From: Streptomyces sp. KMM 9044
Lineage (GTDB): Bacteria > Actinomycetota > Actinomycetes > Streptomycetales > Streptomycetaceae
DNA: 64,000 bases
Direction: 5' to 3'
Assembly: GCF_024701375.2 (NCBI RefSeq)
Contig: NZ_CP113910.1
Location: forward strand, 7,253,620-7,317,619
A model generated the notes under the pieces. The model was not told the DNA's origin and did no database searches. It saw only the letters and a program-made list of their open reading frames with translations. Shown piece by piece: positions 31,440-42,290 of the stretch (positions are counted from its first letter, which is position 1; each line of letters opens with the position of its first letter). A program made the position numbers and the translations under genes.

Positions 31440-31562
31440 TCAGGACACCGAGCACTGTGTCAGCGCTCTGCATTTCGCATACCTCCCCGGTGTCGCCGGT
31501 GTCCGTACCACCTCTGCCTGCAGGGTAGGCCTCCGGCGAGTGACTGTTTTGGACCGCGTATG

Positions 31563-31690
31563 GACTCTGCTGCTCAATTCGGGGGATGGTCACGCACCGC
31601 GTCCGAGAGGGGCCGGGGCCGGACCGCCTCCTCGCGAGGCCCGTTCCCTGCGCCCCGTCGACAGGCCGGCGTCCCTCTCCGCATTGGGTG
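31563..31690. mobile_element. MITE family 2, copy B, truncated
   Basis: Starts GACTCTGCTGCTCAATTC and matches copy A through the central GTCACGCACCGCGTCCGAGA block, but the right inverted repeat is missing: the sequence diverges after CCGCATTGG. Confidence 0.75.
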
Positions 31691-31894
31691 GTGTGCATCG
31701 TGAAGTTGCAGGTCACGGGTCTGGTGTGCGCACATCTTTCTGTGCTCACACTGGTCGGCGGCCGGTGTCCACAGTGAAGATCGTCTGACTGGGCGGCCGG
31801 GGCGGTTCTCGGGTTCTGCTGCGCCTGTCGTGAGAGTCCGCCTACGATCCGTCGCCGTGCCGGTACGCCGCCGGACCGCGAGGAGGGAGCGGGG

Positions 31895-31945
31895 ATGTCC
31901 GAGCTGGAGCGGATCATGGCTCGCCGGAGCGAGCTGGACGCGCTC
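31895..31945 (+). pseudogene. 5' fragment of an unknown gene
   Basis: ATG 31895 follows GAGGAGGGAGCGGGG, a strong ribosome binding site. The 17 codons (MSELERIMARRSELDAL) look like the start of a coiled-coil protein. Cut off by the IS3-like element at 31946. Confidence 0.5.
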
Positions 31946-32023
31946 CCCTCTCTGTCATTCTTGGGCGGGTCAGGCATACTGGATGATTCGATGTATTGAG
32001 GGTGGAGAAGGAGTAGTGCCCAA

Positions 32024-32431
32024 GTGGCCGGCATCAACGACCACGGGACCCCTGATCCGCAGGTAGAGCCCCGTTCAGCCGGTCCGCGCCGGTATTCCGC
32101 GGAGTACAAGGCGAGGATCCTCGCCGAGTACGAGACACTCGACAAGAAGGGCAAGGGAGCCCTGCTGCGCCGGGAGGGTTTGTACTCGTCGCTGATCGCG
32201 AACTGGCGGGAGCAGCGGGACGCGGGCGCGAAGGCCGCGCTCGCCGCGCCGGCGGGGCGGCCGAAGGCCGATCCGCGGGACAAGGAGATCGCCCGCCTGG
32301 AGGCGAAGGTCGCCCGGCTGGAGAACGAGCTGGGCAAGGCCCAGACGGTGATCGAGGTCCAGTCAAGACTCTCGGCACTGCTGGACCAGTTCGCCACTGG
32401 CGGTGCGACGAGCACGGGCGAGACGAAGTAG
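32024..32431 (+). CDS. IS3-like transposase OrfA, copy 3
   Basis: 135 residues, intact, differing from copy 1 by a single residue near the start (G for S) and one near the end. Helix-turn-helix plus coiled coil as described for copy 1. Confidence 0.82.
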   Translation: MAGINDHGTPDPQVEPRSAGPRRYSAEYKARILAEYETLDKKGKGALLRREGLYSSLIANWREQRDAGAKAALAAPAGRPKADPRDKEIARLEAKVARLENELGKAQTVIEVQSRLSALLDQFATGGATSTGETK

Positions 32432-32448
32432 CCATCTCCAGCGAGGAG

Positions 32449-33330
<882 letters not shown>

Positions 33331-34641
33331 GGCTCTTGTGCTCTATCCGTGGGTCGGTTCGGAGCGCCTGACGCAGCACACGCCGTTCCCGGTGCAGATC
33401 TTGAGGTGTCTACGCCCGAGATCTGAGGTGCCGGAGGAACGGCGTGCGGTTCACCACGGTATTGAAACGGTTGGTCGGATGCGAGCAGGCGGTGCCGGAG
33501 GATGCCTGGTTCGACGAGGAAGCGCAGGTCATGGTGGTCGCGGTGCGTCCGAGGTCGCGGGCGCGTCGCCGCTGCGGGATCTGCGGGACTCGCTGCCCGT
33601 GGTTCGACGCCGGGGCGGGGCGCCGACGGTGGCGGCACCTGGACGCCGCCGGTCTGCCACTGTTCCTGGAGGCCGACGCGCCACGGGTGAGGTGCCGGCG
33701 TCACGGCGTGGTGGTCGCCGCCGTGCCCTGGGCCCGCCACGGCGCCGGACATACCTACGACTTCGACCAGCAGGTCGCCTGGCTGGCCACCGAGTGTTCG
33801 AAGTCCGCTACCGCCCGGTTGATGCGGGTCGCCTGGCGCACCGTCGGCGCGATCGTGGCCCGCTACCAGGCTGATGCGGACGCGGGGATCGACCGCCTCG
33901 CGGGCCTGCGGCGGATCGGGATCGACGAGATTTCCTACCGCAAGGGGCAGAAGTACATGACCGTCGTGGTCGACCACGAGACCCGCCGCGTGGTGTGGAT
34001 GGCCGAGGGCCACGGCAAGGAGGTCCTGCGGTCCTTCTTCGACGCCCTGGGCCCCGATCGCTCCCACCGGCTCACCCATATCAGCGCCGACGGGGCGGAG
34101 TGGATCGCCGATGTGGTGGCCGAGCGTGCCCCGAACGCCGTGCGCGCCATGGACCCGTTCCATGTGGTCGCGTGGGCCACCGACGCCCTGGACGCCGAGC
34201 GCCGCGAGGCATGGAACCGGGCCCGCCGCGAGGCGGCTGACCCCGACCTGGCCCGGAAGCTGAAGCACTCGCGGCACGCGTTGTGGAAGAACCCCGAGGA
34301 CCTGACCGCCCGGCAGCAGGCCAAGCTCGCCTGGATCGCGGCCAACGATGCGCGCCTGCACCGCGCCTACCTGCTCAAGGAGGGCCTGCGCACGATCTAC
34401 CGGATCGCCCGGGCCGAGGGCGTGGACGCCGCAGTGCAGGCGCTGGACCGCTGGCTGTCGTGGGCCAGACGTTGCCGCATCCCCGCCTTCACCGAACTCG
34501 CCCGCAAGGTCAAGCGCCACTACGACGCGATCCTGCATGCGATCGTCGAGGAACTGAGCAACGGGCTGATCGAGTCCACCAACACCAAGACCCGGCTGAT
34601 CATCCGCCGTGGCTTCGGCTTCCGCACCGCCGATGCGGTGG
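33331..34641 (+). mobile_element. ISL3-family element, right end lost
   Basis: Left end GGCTCTTGTGCTCTATC is typical of the family. The right end is replaced by the IS3 element A-prime at 34642, so no target duplication can be read. Confidence 0.8.
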
Positions 34642-34655
34642 GGGGCTTCCCCTGA
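33444..34655 (+). pseudogene. ISL3-family transposase, C-terminus truncated
   Basis: 403 codons. N-terminal zinc-binding region (CGICGTRCPWFDAGAGRR, then CRRHGVV), HTH (ATARLMRVAWRTVGAIVARY), DDE core with Asp (IGIDEISYRKGQKY), Asp (AMDPFHVVAW) and Glu (SNGLIESTNTKTRLI). The normal ending (…RTADALIALAML) is cut at RTADAVGG and the last codons come from the neighbouring IS. Only a few residues are missing, but loss of the right end leaves the element immobile. Confidence 0.88.
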
Positions 34656-34672
34656 AGCGTGGACACCGTTTG

Positions 34673-35563
34673 CTATGCGGCAGAGGCCAGCGTAGCTGAT
34701 CGCTGTTCGAAGGCGATCGGGCTGATGTAGCCAAGCCCCGAGTGCCTGCGTCGCGTGTTGTAGCGGGTGACCCACCGGAACACCGCGAGGCGGGCCTCGC
34801 GTGCTCCTGACCAGTGCCTCTTCCCTTGCAGGGTCTCTCTTTTCAGGGTTGCGTTGAAGCTCTCCGCGGCGGCGTTGTCCGCGCTGGTGCCGACCGCGCC
34901 GCGCGAGCGGGTCACACCGAGCCGGCGGCACACCTTCGCGAACTCCTTCGATGCGTATTGCGCGCCGTTGTCGCTGTGGAAGACCGCCCCGTCGAGGCTG
35001 CCGCCCCGGGTGCGGGCGGCGGCTTCGAGCGCGTCGGTGACCAGCTCGGTGCGCATGTGGTCGGCGATCGACCAGCCCGCGAGCCGCCTGGAATGCAGGT
35101 CCAACACCGTTGCGAGATAGAGGAATTGACCATCGCCGATGGGCAGATACGTGATGTCGCCGACGTACTTGGTGTTCGGTTCGTCGGCGGTGAAGTCGCG
35201 CCGCAGCAGGTCCGGCACCGGGGCCGCTTCCGGCTCGGGGATCGTGGTGCGGACCTTCTTGCGCAGGTGCACGCCCTGGAGGCCGATGCGGCGCATCACC
35301 CGCTCGACGCGCTTGTGGTTGACGTCGCTCCCGGCGGCCTTCGGCTCGGCGGTGATGCGCGGGATGCCGTAGGTGCCGTCGGACTCCTTGTGGATCTCCC
35401 GGATCCGCCGCGCGAGGCGGGCATCGTCCCGGGCTCGCGCCAGGCGGGCCGGGGCGGCCTTCAGCCACCGGTAGAACCCGGACCTGGAGACCTCCAGGAC
35501 CCGGCACAGCCGTTTGACGCCGAACGCGCCTCGATGATCATCAACGAACTGGAAACGGCTCAC
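34673..35563 (-). CDS. IS3 element A-prime OrfB integrase
   Basis: 296 residues, same length as element A OrfB with roughly one residue in seven changed. HTH_21 (LCRVLEVSRSGFYRWLKAA), Asp (KYVGDITYLPIGDG), Asp (VFHSDNGAQYAS), Glu (NAAAESFNATLKRE). Intact. Confidence 0.9.
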   Translation of the reverse strand: MSRFQFVDDHRGAFGVKRLCRVLEVSRSGFYRWLKAAPARLARARDDARLARRIREIHKESDGTYGIPRITAEPKAAGSDVNHKRVERVMRRIGLQGVHLRKKVRTTIPEPEAAPVPDLLRRDFTADEPNTKYVGDITYLPIGDGQFLYLATVLDLHSRRLAGWSIADHMRTELVTDALEAAARTRGGSLDGAVFHSDNGAQYASKEFAKVCRRLGVTRSRGAVGTSADNAAAESFNATLKRETLQGKRHWSGAREARLAVFRWVTRYNTRRRHSGLGYISPIAFEQRSATLASAA

Positions 35564-35898
35564 CAGTTGGTCTCGCCGGCGAAATACTTCGCGGCCCTCC
35601 GCAGGATCTCCCGTTCGGTTTCCAGCTCCCTGATCCGGGCCCTGAGCTGCTTGTTCTCTTCTATCAGCACATCGTCGGAGGTTACCTCGGCAGTCTGTGC
35701 CGCCCGCGGCGAGCCGCTGGTGCCCGCCGTGTGGCCCTTGCGGCCCCGCTCGGTGCGCACCCAGTTGCGCAGCGTCTCCCGGCTGATCCCCAGGTCCTTG
35801 CCCACGCCCTCGAACGTGTTCTTCGGGTCCGACAGGTACAGCGCGACAGCGTCCGCCTTGAACTCCGCCGAATACACCTTCATCACCATGCGTGACAT
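35560..35898 (-). CDS. IS3 element A-prime OrfA
   Basis: 112 residues (MSRMVMKVYSAEFKADAVAL). HTH (LGISRETLRNWVRTERGRK) and coiled coil (ENKQLRARIRELETEREIL). Overlaps OrfB by GTGA. Intact. Confidence 0.9.
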   Translation of the reverse strand: MSRMVMKVYSAEFKADAVALYLSDPKNTFEGVGKDLGISRETLRNWVRTERGRKGHTAGTSGSPRAAQTAEVTSDDVLIEENKQLRARIRELETEREILRRAAKYFAGETNW

Positions 35899-35956
35899 CT
35901 CTTCCTCTGGACCCTCAAGGTCCAGTGTCCAAGGTGTCCACGCTCAGGGGGAAAGG

Positions 35957-37428
35957 CAGGGCCCCGGCGAGTGCCTGGATCGTCCGGTTTGATCATGTGA
36001 TGCCGTAGAGGGCGAGGGCGAGGGCGAGGGCGCGGGGGCGTTCGGTGTGGGCTCGTCGTCCGGCGGCGGTGTTGATGTAACCCGCGAGCTTGAGTGTGCT
36101 GCGGATCAGGTCGCGGAGGGCTGCGAGTACGGCGGGCGTGTTGTGGGTCCTGACCTGGGACTTGTCCTCGTTGAAGGTGGCATCGCGGCACCAGTGGACG
36201 GTGTTTTCCGCGGTCCAGTGCCCGCGAGCCCAGGACGCGATCTCGGCGGCGTTCGCTTCCTCGGCGGGCAGGTCGGTGATCGCGTAGACGGTCTCGCTGG
36301 ACCACTTCTTCGCCCCTGTAGAGGCGGCGTCTGCGCTGGATGCGCAGGACCTGGGCCGCGTGGGGAAGAGCAGGCCGTCGACGGTGACGACCTGCACGAG
36401 CCGCTGCTCGTGTCGGCCGTGGCCCCGGGCGTCGTCACGGTGGATCACGGGGATCTTCTTCCAGGGCAGGGCGTGGAGCTGACGGGCTTGTGCGCGTTGG
36501 TTGTTCTTGATGGTCAGCAGGTAGTGCGCGCCGCGTTCGTGCAGGTAGGTGGCGTGGTCGCGTGGGGCATGGAGTGCATCGGCGGTGACGATCGTCCCCG
36601 CGAGATCTGCGTCGTTGATTCCGTCGAGGAGGGGGCGAACTCGGGGATTTCGTTGGTCTTCGCGCCGATCTCGCGGGAGGCGGGCGTGACGCCGTCGCCG
36701 TGGCGGACGGCGGACAGGACGAAGACCCGGCTGCCGTCCGGGCGGCGGGCGCCGCGCAGGCACTTGCCGTCCACCGCGATCGCCCGCCGCCGGATGCGTA
36801 CCGGATCGGCGTGGGCGGCTGTCCGGTGGGCCCGGCGCTGTTCACGCTCGGTGCCGCCGTCGGGCATGACCGGTTCCGGCCGGCGGGGCCGTGGGGACAG
36901 CAAGGGCCGAAGGTAGCCATAGGCCGCCGCGCTGATCTCGCCGGGATCCAGGCGTCCCAGGACACTGGGCAGAGTCTTCTCGCTCGGCACCCGGTAGCGG
37001 CCGAGGAGCGGATGGTAGGGCAGGCCGAAGGCGGCCAGTTCCTCCGGCGTCGCGCGTCGGCACCACTTCGCCGCCGCGGTGATCGAGTCGTGTCCGGACG
37101 GGGTCATAGCGCAGACCATCAGGGCCAGCAGCGAGGAGAGCCGGTAGCGCACCCCGCGCGCCCCTCTCGGATCGGTGACCGACTCGAACTCGACGATCAG
37201 GTCACGGACTTGGTCCTTGGCGGCTCCCTCGCCGAGGGCTTCCAGGCGGGGCACCGCGCAAGCGGGGGCAGCGACAGGGGATGATGGAGGAACGAACACG
37301 GCACCTTCGTGGATCTTGAAGCGGAGAGAACTCCATGATCCACAAGTGCCCTGTTCACCTGCTTCCCGGGCCCACCCTCCAGATCAACACCCCAGAACAG
37401 GATGTTCCCGACACTCGCCGGGGCCCTG
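35957..37428 (-). mobile_element. ISAs1-family element, copy 2
   Basis: 1,472 bp; 10-bp duplication GGGGGAAAGG (35947-35956, 37429-37438). The length is 1,491 minus three hexamers minus one deleted base, as expected from copy 1. Inserted in the terminal repeat of element A-prime. Confidence 0.94.
35993..37299 (-). pseudogene. ISAs1 transposase, copy 2, frameshifted
   Basis: The frame from 37299 (MFVPPSSPVAAPACAVPRLE) breaks at PEFAPSSTES, where a run of six G in copy 1 (plus strand) has five here. The remainder (LLDGINDADLAGTIVTADAL onward) lies in the other frame. Four Ala-Leu pairs at the C-terminus. Confidence 0.9.
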
Positions 37429-37441
37429 GGGGGAAAGGCCC

Positions 37442-37814
37442 GTCCGCGGCCCCGTCGGACGCCCCCGGACCCGGCCGGACGCCGTGGCCGGGGACAAGGC
37501 GTACTCCTCCCGGAAGAACCGCCGCTACCTACGCATACGCGGGATCAAGGCGGTCATTCCGGAGAAGGCCGACCAAGCCGCGAACCGCAAGAAGCGCGGC
37601 AGCGCCGGCGGCCGACCCATCTCCCACGACGCCGAGCTGTACAAGGACCGCAACACCGTGGAGCGCTGTATCAACCGGCTCCGCAACTGGCGTGGCATCG
37701 CCACCCGCTATGACAAAACCCCGCAGAGCTACGAAGCCGGACTCCATCTCTGCGGCGCGATGCTCTGGATCCGCAGCATCACACCGCACTCATGATCCGA
37801 ATCCCAGACAGGAC
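37442..37814 (+). mobile_element. IS5-family element, copy 3, 3' remnant
   Basis: Right part of the IS5 element in the opposite orientation to copies 1 and 2, ending CAGACAGGAC then CTAG (37815-37818). Its OrfB tail is in frame (RGPVGRPRTRPDAVAGDKAY), thanks to five C at 37462-37466 where copies 1 and 2 have four. Confidence 0.9.
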
Positions 37815-38047
37815 CTAGGCGTGTAGCCGCCGTCCGCTTGAACGGCCGGCCCGTTACACCTACTGGGTGTATCCCCCTCTCTGAGACCGTGTCCTGACGC
37901 CCGACTCAGCTGACCCATAACAAGAATCGGTGTTGCGCCGACCATCTTTGAGTCGAAGTACCTAAAGCAATTACGGCTACTTCTTCCCAGGTGATTCGCG
38001 CTTCCATCGTCATGCTGGATTGGAAACTCGAAGATAGGTCCAGAAAA
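37815..38047. other. Upstream region of the glycosyltransferase gene
   Basis: About 230 bases of lower GC than the surroundings. No gene. It probably holds the promoter for the next gene; no consensus boxes can be assigned safely. Confidence 0.4.
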
Positions 38048-39166
38048 ATGAAGCCGACCATCTGCCTCTGTATGATCGTAAAGAACGAATCGGCCGTGAT
38101 TGAGCGATGTATCGCCTCAGTGCGCGAGATCGTCGACACCTGGGTCATCTCCGACACGGGCTCGACGGATGGAACCCAGGATCTGATTCGAAAGGCCTTC
38201 GATGGCGTGCCCGGCGAGCTGCACGACGACCTCTGGGTCAACTTCGGGGTCAATCGCACACTCAACATCGAGCGCGCTCGCGGGAAAGCCGACTACCTGC
38301 TCCTGATGGACGCCGACATGGTCATCAGACAGAAAGGGCAGTTGCCTTCGCTGTCCTGTGCGTCCTACATGATCCAGCACACCGGCAGTCTCGCCTACCG
38401 AATCAAGCGTCTCGTCCGGGGTGATTTGCACTGGCGCTACGAAGGCGTGACACACGAGTATCTGACTGCCGATGAAGAGCACGAACAGGAGAACCTTGAC
38501 GCCCTCGTGATCGAGCACTTCGCCGACGGCGGCTCCCGGCACGACAAGTTCGAACGGGACATGGCCCTGCTGAGCTCGGAGCTGGAGCGCGACCCCACAA
38601 ACGCGCGCAGCACGTTCTACCTGGCCCAGACCATGCGTGACATGGGGCGTACCGAAGAGGCGATCGCCCTTTACGAACGCCGCGCGGAGATGGGTGGTTG
38701 GGGCGAGGAGGTCTATTATGCACTCCTGCAGGTGGGAATCCTTAAGGATGAGTCCGGTGATTGGCCAGGAGCCATGGATACCCTCTCGCGGGCATGGGAG
38801 CAGCGGCCGCAACGCCTCGAAGCGTGCTTCGAATTGGTCTCACGACTACGGAAGCGTGGAAACTATCGCGCCGGGCATGCCTTCGCGTGTGCGGGGATCA
38901 ACCGCGCGGAGCCCGACGACATCCTCTTTACTTACCCATGGGTCTACAAGTGGGGGCTGCTCTTCGAATATTCCATCGTCTCTTACTGGGCAGGAGATGT
39001 TCAGGGTTCCCTCGAAGCGTGCGACCGCCTCCTGACCATTCCTGACCTCCCGGAAGCGCATCGTCTGCAAACACTGCGGAATCGGGATTTTGCCGTTGCC
39101 CGTCAAGCCGAAGAGTCGAGGGGTATCGAGGGAGGAAAGTCCCGACAGTCCGGGGCCGGAATTTAG
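38048..39166 (+). CDS. Family 2 glycosyltransferase with TPR repeats
   Basis: 372 residues from ATG 38048 (MKPTICLCMIVKNESAVIER); the frame is open 19 codons further up. N-terminal GT-A domain: CLCMIVKNE, then VISDTGSTDGTQD (nucleotide-sugar binding) and LLLMDADMV, with the metal-binding D-x-D. Residues ~180-350 are TPR-like helices (ARSTFYLAQTMRDMGRTEEA, GWGEEVYYALLQVGILKDES, GDWPGAMDTLSRAWEQRP). This layout is seen in SunS-like and other protein- or peptide-glycosylating enzymes. Base composition is less GC-rich than its neighbours, and it stands alone between two ISAs1 copies, so it was likely acquired. The acceptor is unknown. Confidence 0.82.
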   Translation: MKPTICLCMIVKNESAVIERCIASVREIVDTWVISDTGSTDGTQDLIRKAFDGVPGELHDDLWVNFGVNRTLNIERARGKADYLLLMDADMVIRQKGQLPSLSCASYMIQHTGSLAYRIKRLVRGDLHWRYEGVTHEYLTADEEHEQENLDALVIEHFADGGSRHDKFERDMALLSSELERDPTNARSTFYLAQTMRDMGRTEEAIALYERRAEMGGWGEEVYYALLQVGILKDESGDWPGAMDTLSRAWEQRPQRLEACFELVSRLRKRGNYRAGHAFACAGINRAEPDDILFTYPWVYKWGLLFEYSIVSYWAGDVQGSLEACDRLLTIPDLPEAHRLQTLRNRDFAVARQAEESRGIEGGKSRQSGAGI

Positions 39167-39211
39167 ACAGGCCACTGAGCCTTTGTCGTGCGCCCAGCAG
39201 GTAAGCATTCA

Positions 39212-40673
39212 GCAGGGCCCCGGCGAGTGCCTGGATCGTCCGGTTTGATCATGTGATGCCGTAGAGGGCGAGGGCGCGGGGGCGTTCGGTGTGGGCTCGT
39301 CGTCCGGCGGCGGTGTTGATGTAACCCGCGAGCTTGAGTGTGCTGCGGATCAGGTCGCGGAGGGCTGCGAGTACGGCGGGCGTGTTGTGGGTCCTGACCT
39401 GAGACTTGTCCTCGTTGAAGGTGACATCGCGGCACCAGTAAACGGTGTTTTCCACGGTCCAGTGCCCGCGAGCCCAGGACGCGATCTCGGCGGCGTTCGC
39501 TTCCTCGGCGGGCAGGTCGGTGATCGCGTAGACGGTCTCGCTGGACCACTTCTTCGCCCCTGTAGAGGCGGCGTCTGCGCTGGATGCGCAGGACCTGGGC
39601 CGCGTGCGGGAAGAGCAGGCCGTCGACGGTGACGACCTGCACGAGCCGCTGCTCGTGTCGGCCGTGGCCCCGGGCGTCGTCACGGTGGATCACGGGGATC
39701 TCCTTCCAGGGCAGGGCGTGGAGCTGACGGGCTTGTGCGCGTTGGTTGTTCTTGATGGTCAGCAGGTAGTGCGCGCCGCGTTCGTGCAGGTAGGTGGCGT
39801 GGTCGCGTGGGGCATGGAGTGCATCGGCGGTGACGATCGTCCCCGCGAGATCTGCGTCGTCGATTCCGTCGAGGAGGGGGCGAACTCGGGGATTTCGTTG
39901 GTCTTCGCGCCGATCTCGCGGGAGGCGAGCGTGACGCCGTCGCCGTGGCGGACGGCGGACAGGACGAAGACCCGGCTGCCGTCCGGGCGGCGGGCGCCGC
40001 GCAGGCACTTGCCGTCCACCGCGATCGCCCGCCGCCGGATGCGTACCGGATCGGCGTGGGCGGCTGTCCGGTGGGCCCGGCGCTGTTCACGCTCGGTGCC
40101 GCCGTCGGGCATGACCGGTTCCGGCCGGCGGGGCCGTGGGGACAGCAAGGGCCGAAGGTAGCCATAGGCCGCCGCGCTGATCTCGCCGGGATCCAGGCGT
40201 CCCAGGACGCTGCGCAGAGTCTTCTCGCTCGGCACCCGGTAGCGGCCGAGGAGCGGATGGTAGGGCAGGCCGAAGGCAGCCAGTTCCTCCGGCGTCGCGC
40301 GTCGGCACCACTCCGCCGCCGCGGTGATCGAGTCGTGTCCGGACGGGGTCATAGCGCAGACCATCAGGGCCAGCAGCGAGGAGAGCCGGTAGCGCACCCC
40401 GCGCGCCCCTCTCGGATCGGTGACCGACTCGAACTCGACGATCAGGTCACGGACTTGGTCCTTGGCGGCTCCCTCGCCGAGGGCTTCCAGGCGGGGCACC
40501 GCGCAAGCGGGGGCAGCGACAGGGGATGATGGAGGAACGAACACGGCACCTTCGTGGATCTTGAAGCGGAGAGAACTCCATGATCCACAGGTGCCGTGTT
40601 CACCTGCTTCCCGGGCCCACCCTCCAGATCAACACCCCAGAACAGGATGTTCCCGACACTCGCCGGGGCCCTG
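39212..40673 (-). mobile_element. ISAs1-family element, copy 3
   Basis: About 1,462 bp with the same CAGGGCCCCGGCGAGTG ends. Flanks AAGCATTCAG (left) and GGCTGAATAG (right) do not match, so no target duplication. It joins the glycosyltransferase region to a truncated toxin gene. Confidence 0.92.
39249..40544 (-). pseudogene. ISAs1 transposase, copy 3, frameshifted
   Basis: Shares the G-run deletion of copy 2 (frame breaks at PEFAPSSTES) and has an additional inserted base near 39608 (GTGCGGGAAG for GTGGGGAAG). Two Ala-Leu pairs at the C-terminus. Not functional. Confidence 0.9.
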
Positions 40674-41847
40674 GGCTGAATAGCTACGCCCGGACGGCAA
40701 TAGCACCTACCGGGACTGGATGATCTCGAACGGTGACGGAACCTGGTCTTACCGTCACGAAACCTCCACTTACAACTATGGCTCGGGGGGTGACCTCCAC
40801 AGCGTCAACCGAACCGGCAGCTACCATCCGCCGCTGGGCACAAAAACCATCATCAAGCCGTACGACCTGACAGCCCAGAAGAGCACACTCAAATTCATGG
40901 CCTCCCTCGTCGTCCCTGATGTCGAGTCATGGAAGAAGGTGGTTACCGGAGAGGCAAACGGCTGGGACTACCTTGGCGTCGCCTCGGACATCCCCTTCGT
41001 GAAGGCCTTGAAGCTGGTACCCGATTCGGTTGCGAAAAAGGGTAAAGAGGCCGTCGAAGAATGGCTCAAGAAATACGCCTCAGGATGCAAGTGATTCCTC
41101 GCCGGCACCCAAGTCCTCATGGCCGACGGCAAGACCAAGGAAATCGAAAAGATTAAGGTCGGCGACGAGGTCGTTGCCACAGATCCGGAAACAGGGGGGA
41201 CCCGCCTCCGGAAGGTCACCCGCCTGATCGTCACCGAAGATGACAAGCACTTCAACGAACTGACCATCGAAACACCCGACGGACCCGAGAAGCTCACCGC
41301 TACACACGAACACCCCTTCTGGGTTCCCGAGATCGGCGCCTGGGTCGAGGCCCGCAACCTCGTCGCCGGCATGACCCTCAGAACCCCTGACGGCACCACC
41401 GTCCGCGTCATCAGCAACCGGCCGTACACCAAGCACGCCCGGACATACAACCTCACCGTCGACGACCTGCACACGTACTATGTGCTGGCGGGCGAGACAC
41501 CGGTACTCGTTCACAACAGTAACTGTGGCGTCCGTCAGCATGACAAAGCCAGGGGTGCCGCCGGTGTTGATGAAATGACGGCGACGTTTGAGAAGTTCTA
41601 CAAGAAGTCCGATATATGCAGCGAGAGCTACGGGAACGGGCTCGAACTCTGGACTCCCTATGGCGTGCGTCAAGTGGATATCGCGGTCAGGCAGCCAAAC
41701 GGCAATCTTCATCTTTACGAGGTAAAGGTGAATAAATCGAACTACACAAAGGGTCAGCGCAGGAAGGACCAATGGCTAGCGAAGACGTACGGGTTTGAAA
41801 CCTCGGTAGTCCGTCGCAGTACAGAATGTCCAATCTGCAACCCCTAA
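40674..41847 (+). pseudogene. Polymorphic toxin C-terminal region (Hint plus nuclease)
   Basis: 5' truncated at the ISAs1 copy. The first part (TWSYRHETSTYNYGSGGDLH ... EEWLKKYASGCK) runs to a TGA at 41092-41094. In the same frame a pretoxin-Hint domain follows (FLAGTQVLMADGKTKEIEKI, KVGDEVVATDPETGG, TATHEHPFWVPE, TYNLTVDDLHTYYVLAGETP, VLVHNS), an intein-like self-cleaving module. The last ~105 residues are the toxin tip: VRQVDIAVRQPNGNLHLYEV then KVNKSNYTKGQRRKDQWLA, with a D-x(~14)-E-x-K arrangement suggesting a restriction-endonuclease-fold nuclease, ending CPICNP. The TGA occupies the place where related Hint proteins carry a residue just before FLAGT, often Cys. A single in-frame TGA makes it a pseudogene as read. 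Confidence 0.82.
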
Positions 41848-41863
41848 CTCGAGAGGATGGCCA

Positions 41864-42190
41864 GTGAGTAGCGACTTCGCCTTCTGGAAGCGTTGCATCG
41901 TGGACCCCGAGGAAGTCTTTGACGCCCTCGCTGAAGGTGACACTAGCGCCCTCGCTGTAAGCCCTGACGTGTTGCGGTTTCGGGAAGAATTGCTGGCTAG
42001 GTGGCCGGACGTGAACGACGTTCTGGAGCCATCTCAGTTTGACCTGGAGGAGGAGCCTGACGATGCATCCAAGTACGTCCTCCTGACCCTTTCGGTTCGC
42101 CAGCTTGACTATCTCCCGGAGATTCTCGACATGGCGAAGAGGAACGGACTCGTTGGATTTAGCGGAGTGGCGGGCGAGCCAATCGCTTGA
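41864..42190 (+). CDS. Probable immunity protein
   Basis: 108 residues from GTG 41864 with GAGAGGA at 41850-41856. No family recognised. Acidic (pI clearly low: EEVFDALAEGD, DLEEEPDDASKY), helical, without signal peptide. It follows the nuclease tip by 16 bases on the same strand, the standard place for a cognate immunity gene; acidic immunity proteins often mask basic nucleases. A perfect hairpin terminator follows 14 bases after the stop. Confidence 0.6.
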   Translation: MSSDFAFWKRCIVDPEEVFDALAEGDTSALAVSPDVLRFREELLARWPDVNDVLEPSQFDLEEEPDDASKYVLLTLSVRQLDYLPEILDMAKRNGLVGFSGVAGEPIA

Positions 42191-42204
42191 TCATCCACAG
42201 GGAT

Positions 42205-42240
42205 GGCCCTGCCTCTTCGCTCAGGCGAAGAGGCAGGGCC
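42205..42240. terminator. Perfect 16-bp hairpin terminator
   Basis: GGCCCTGCCTCTTCGC (42205-42220), loop TCAG, then the exact complement (42225-42240). Positioned to end the toxin-immunity transcript. Confidence 0.88.
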
Positions 42241-42290
42241 GCTTCATGACCGGTATGAGGCCTTACGTCCTGCCCTGACGGCAGTAGTTG

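Larger units (their letters stand above)
34642..35956 (-). mobile_element. IS3-family element A-prime
   Basis: Diverged relative of element A. Left end GGGGCTTCCCCTGAAGCGTG followed by GACACC. The other end (GTGTCCACGCTCAGGGGG at 35935-35952) is split: an ISAs1 copy inserted within its terminal repeat, and the last bases (AAAGGCCC) lie at 37434-37441. Confidence 0.85.

Noticed and set aside
35957..40673. Composite transposon: two ISAs1 copies in the same orientation around the glycosyltransferase
   Set aside because: The inner and outer flanks of copy 2 match each other (GGGGGAAAGG) and copy 3 has no duplication at all; the outermost flanks differ, so there is no sign of joint transposition.
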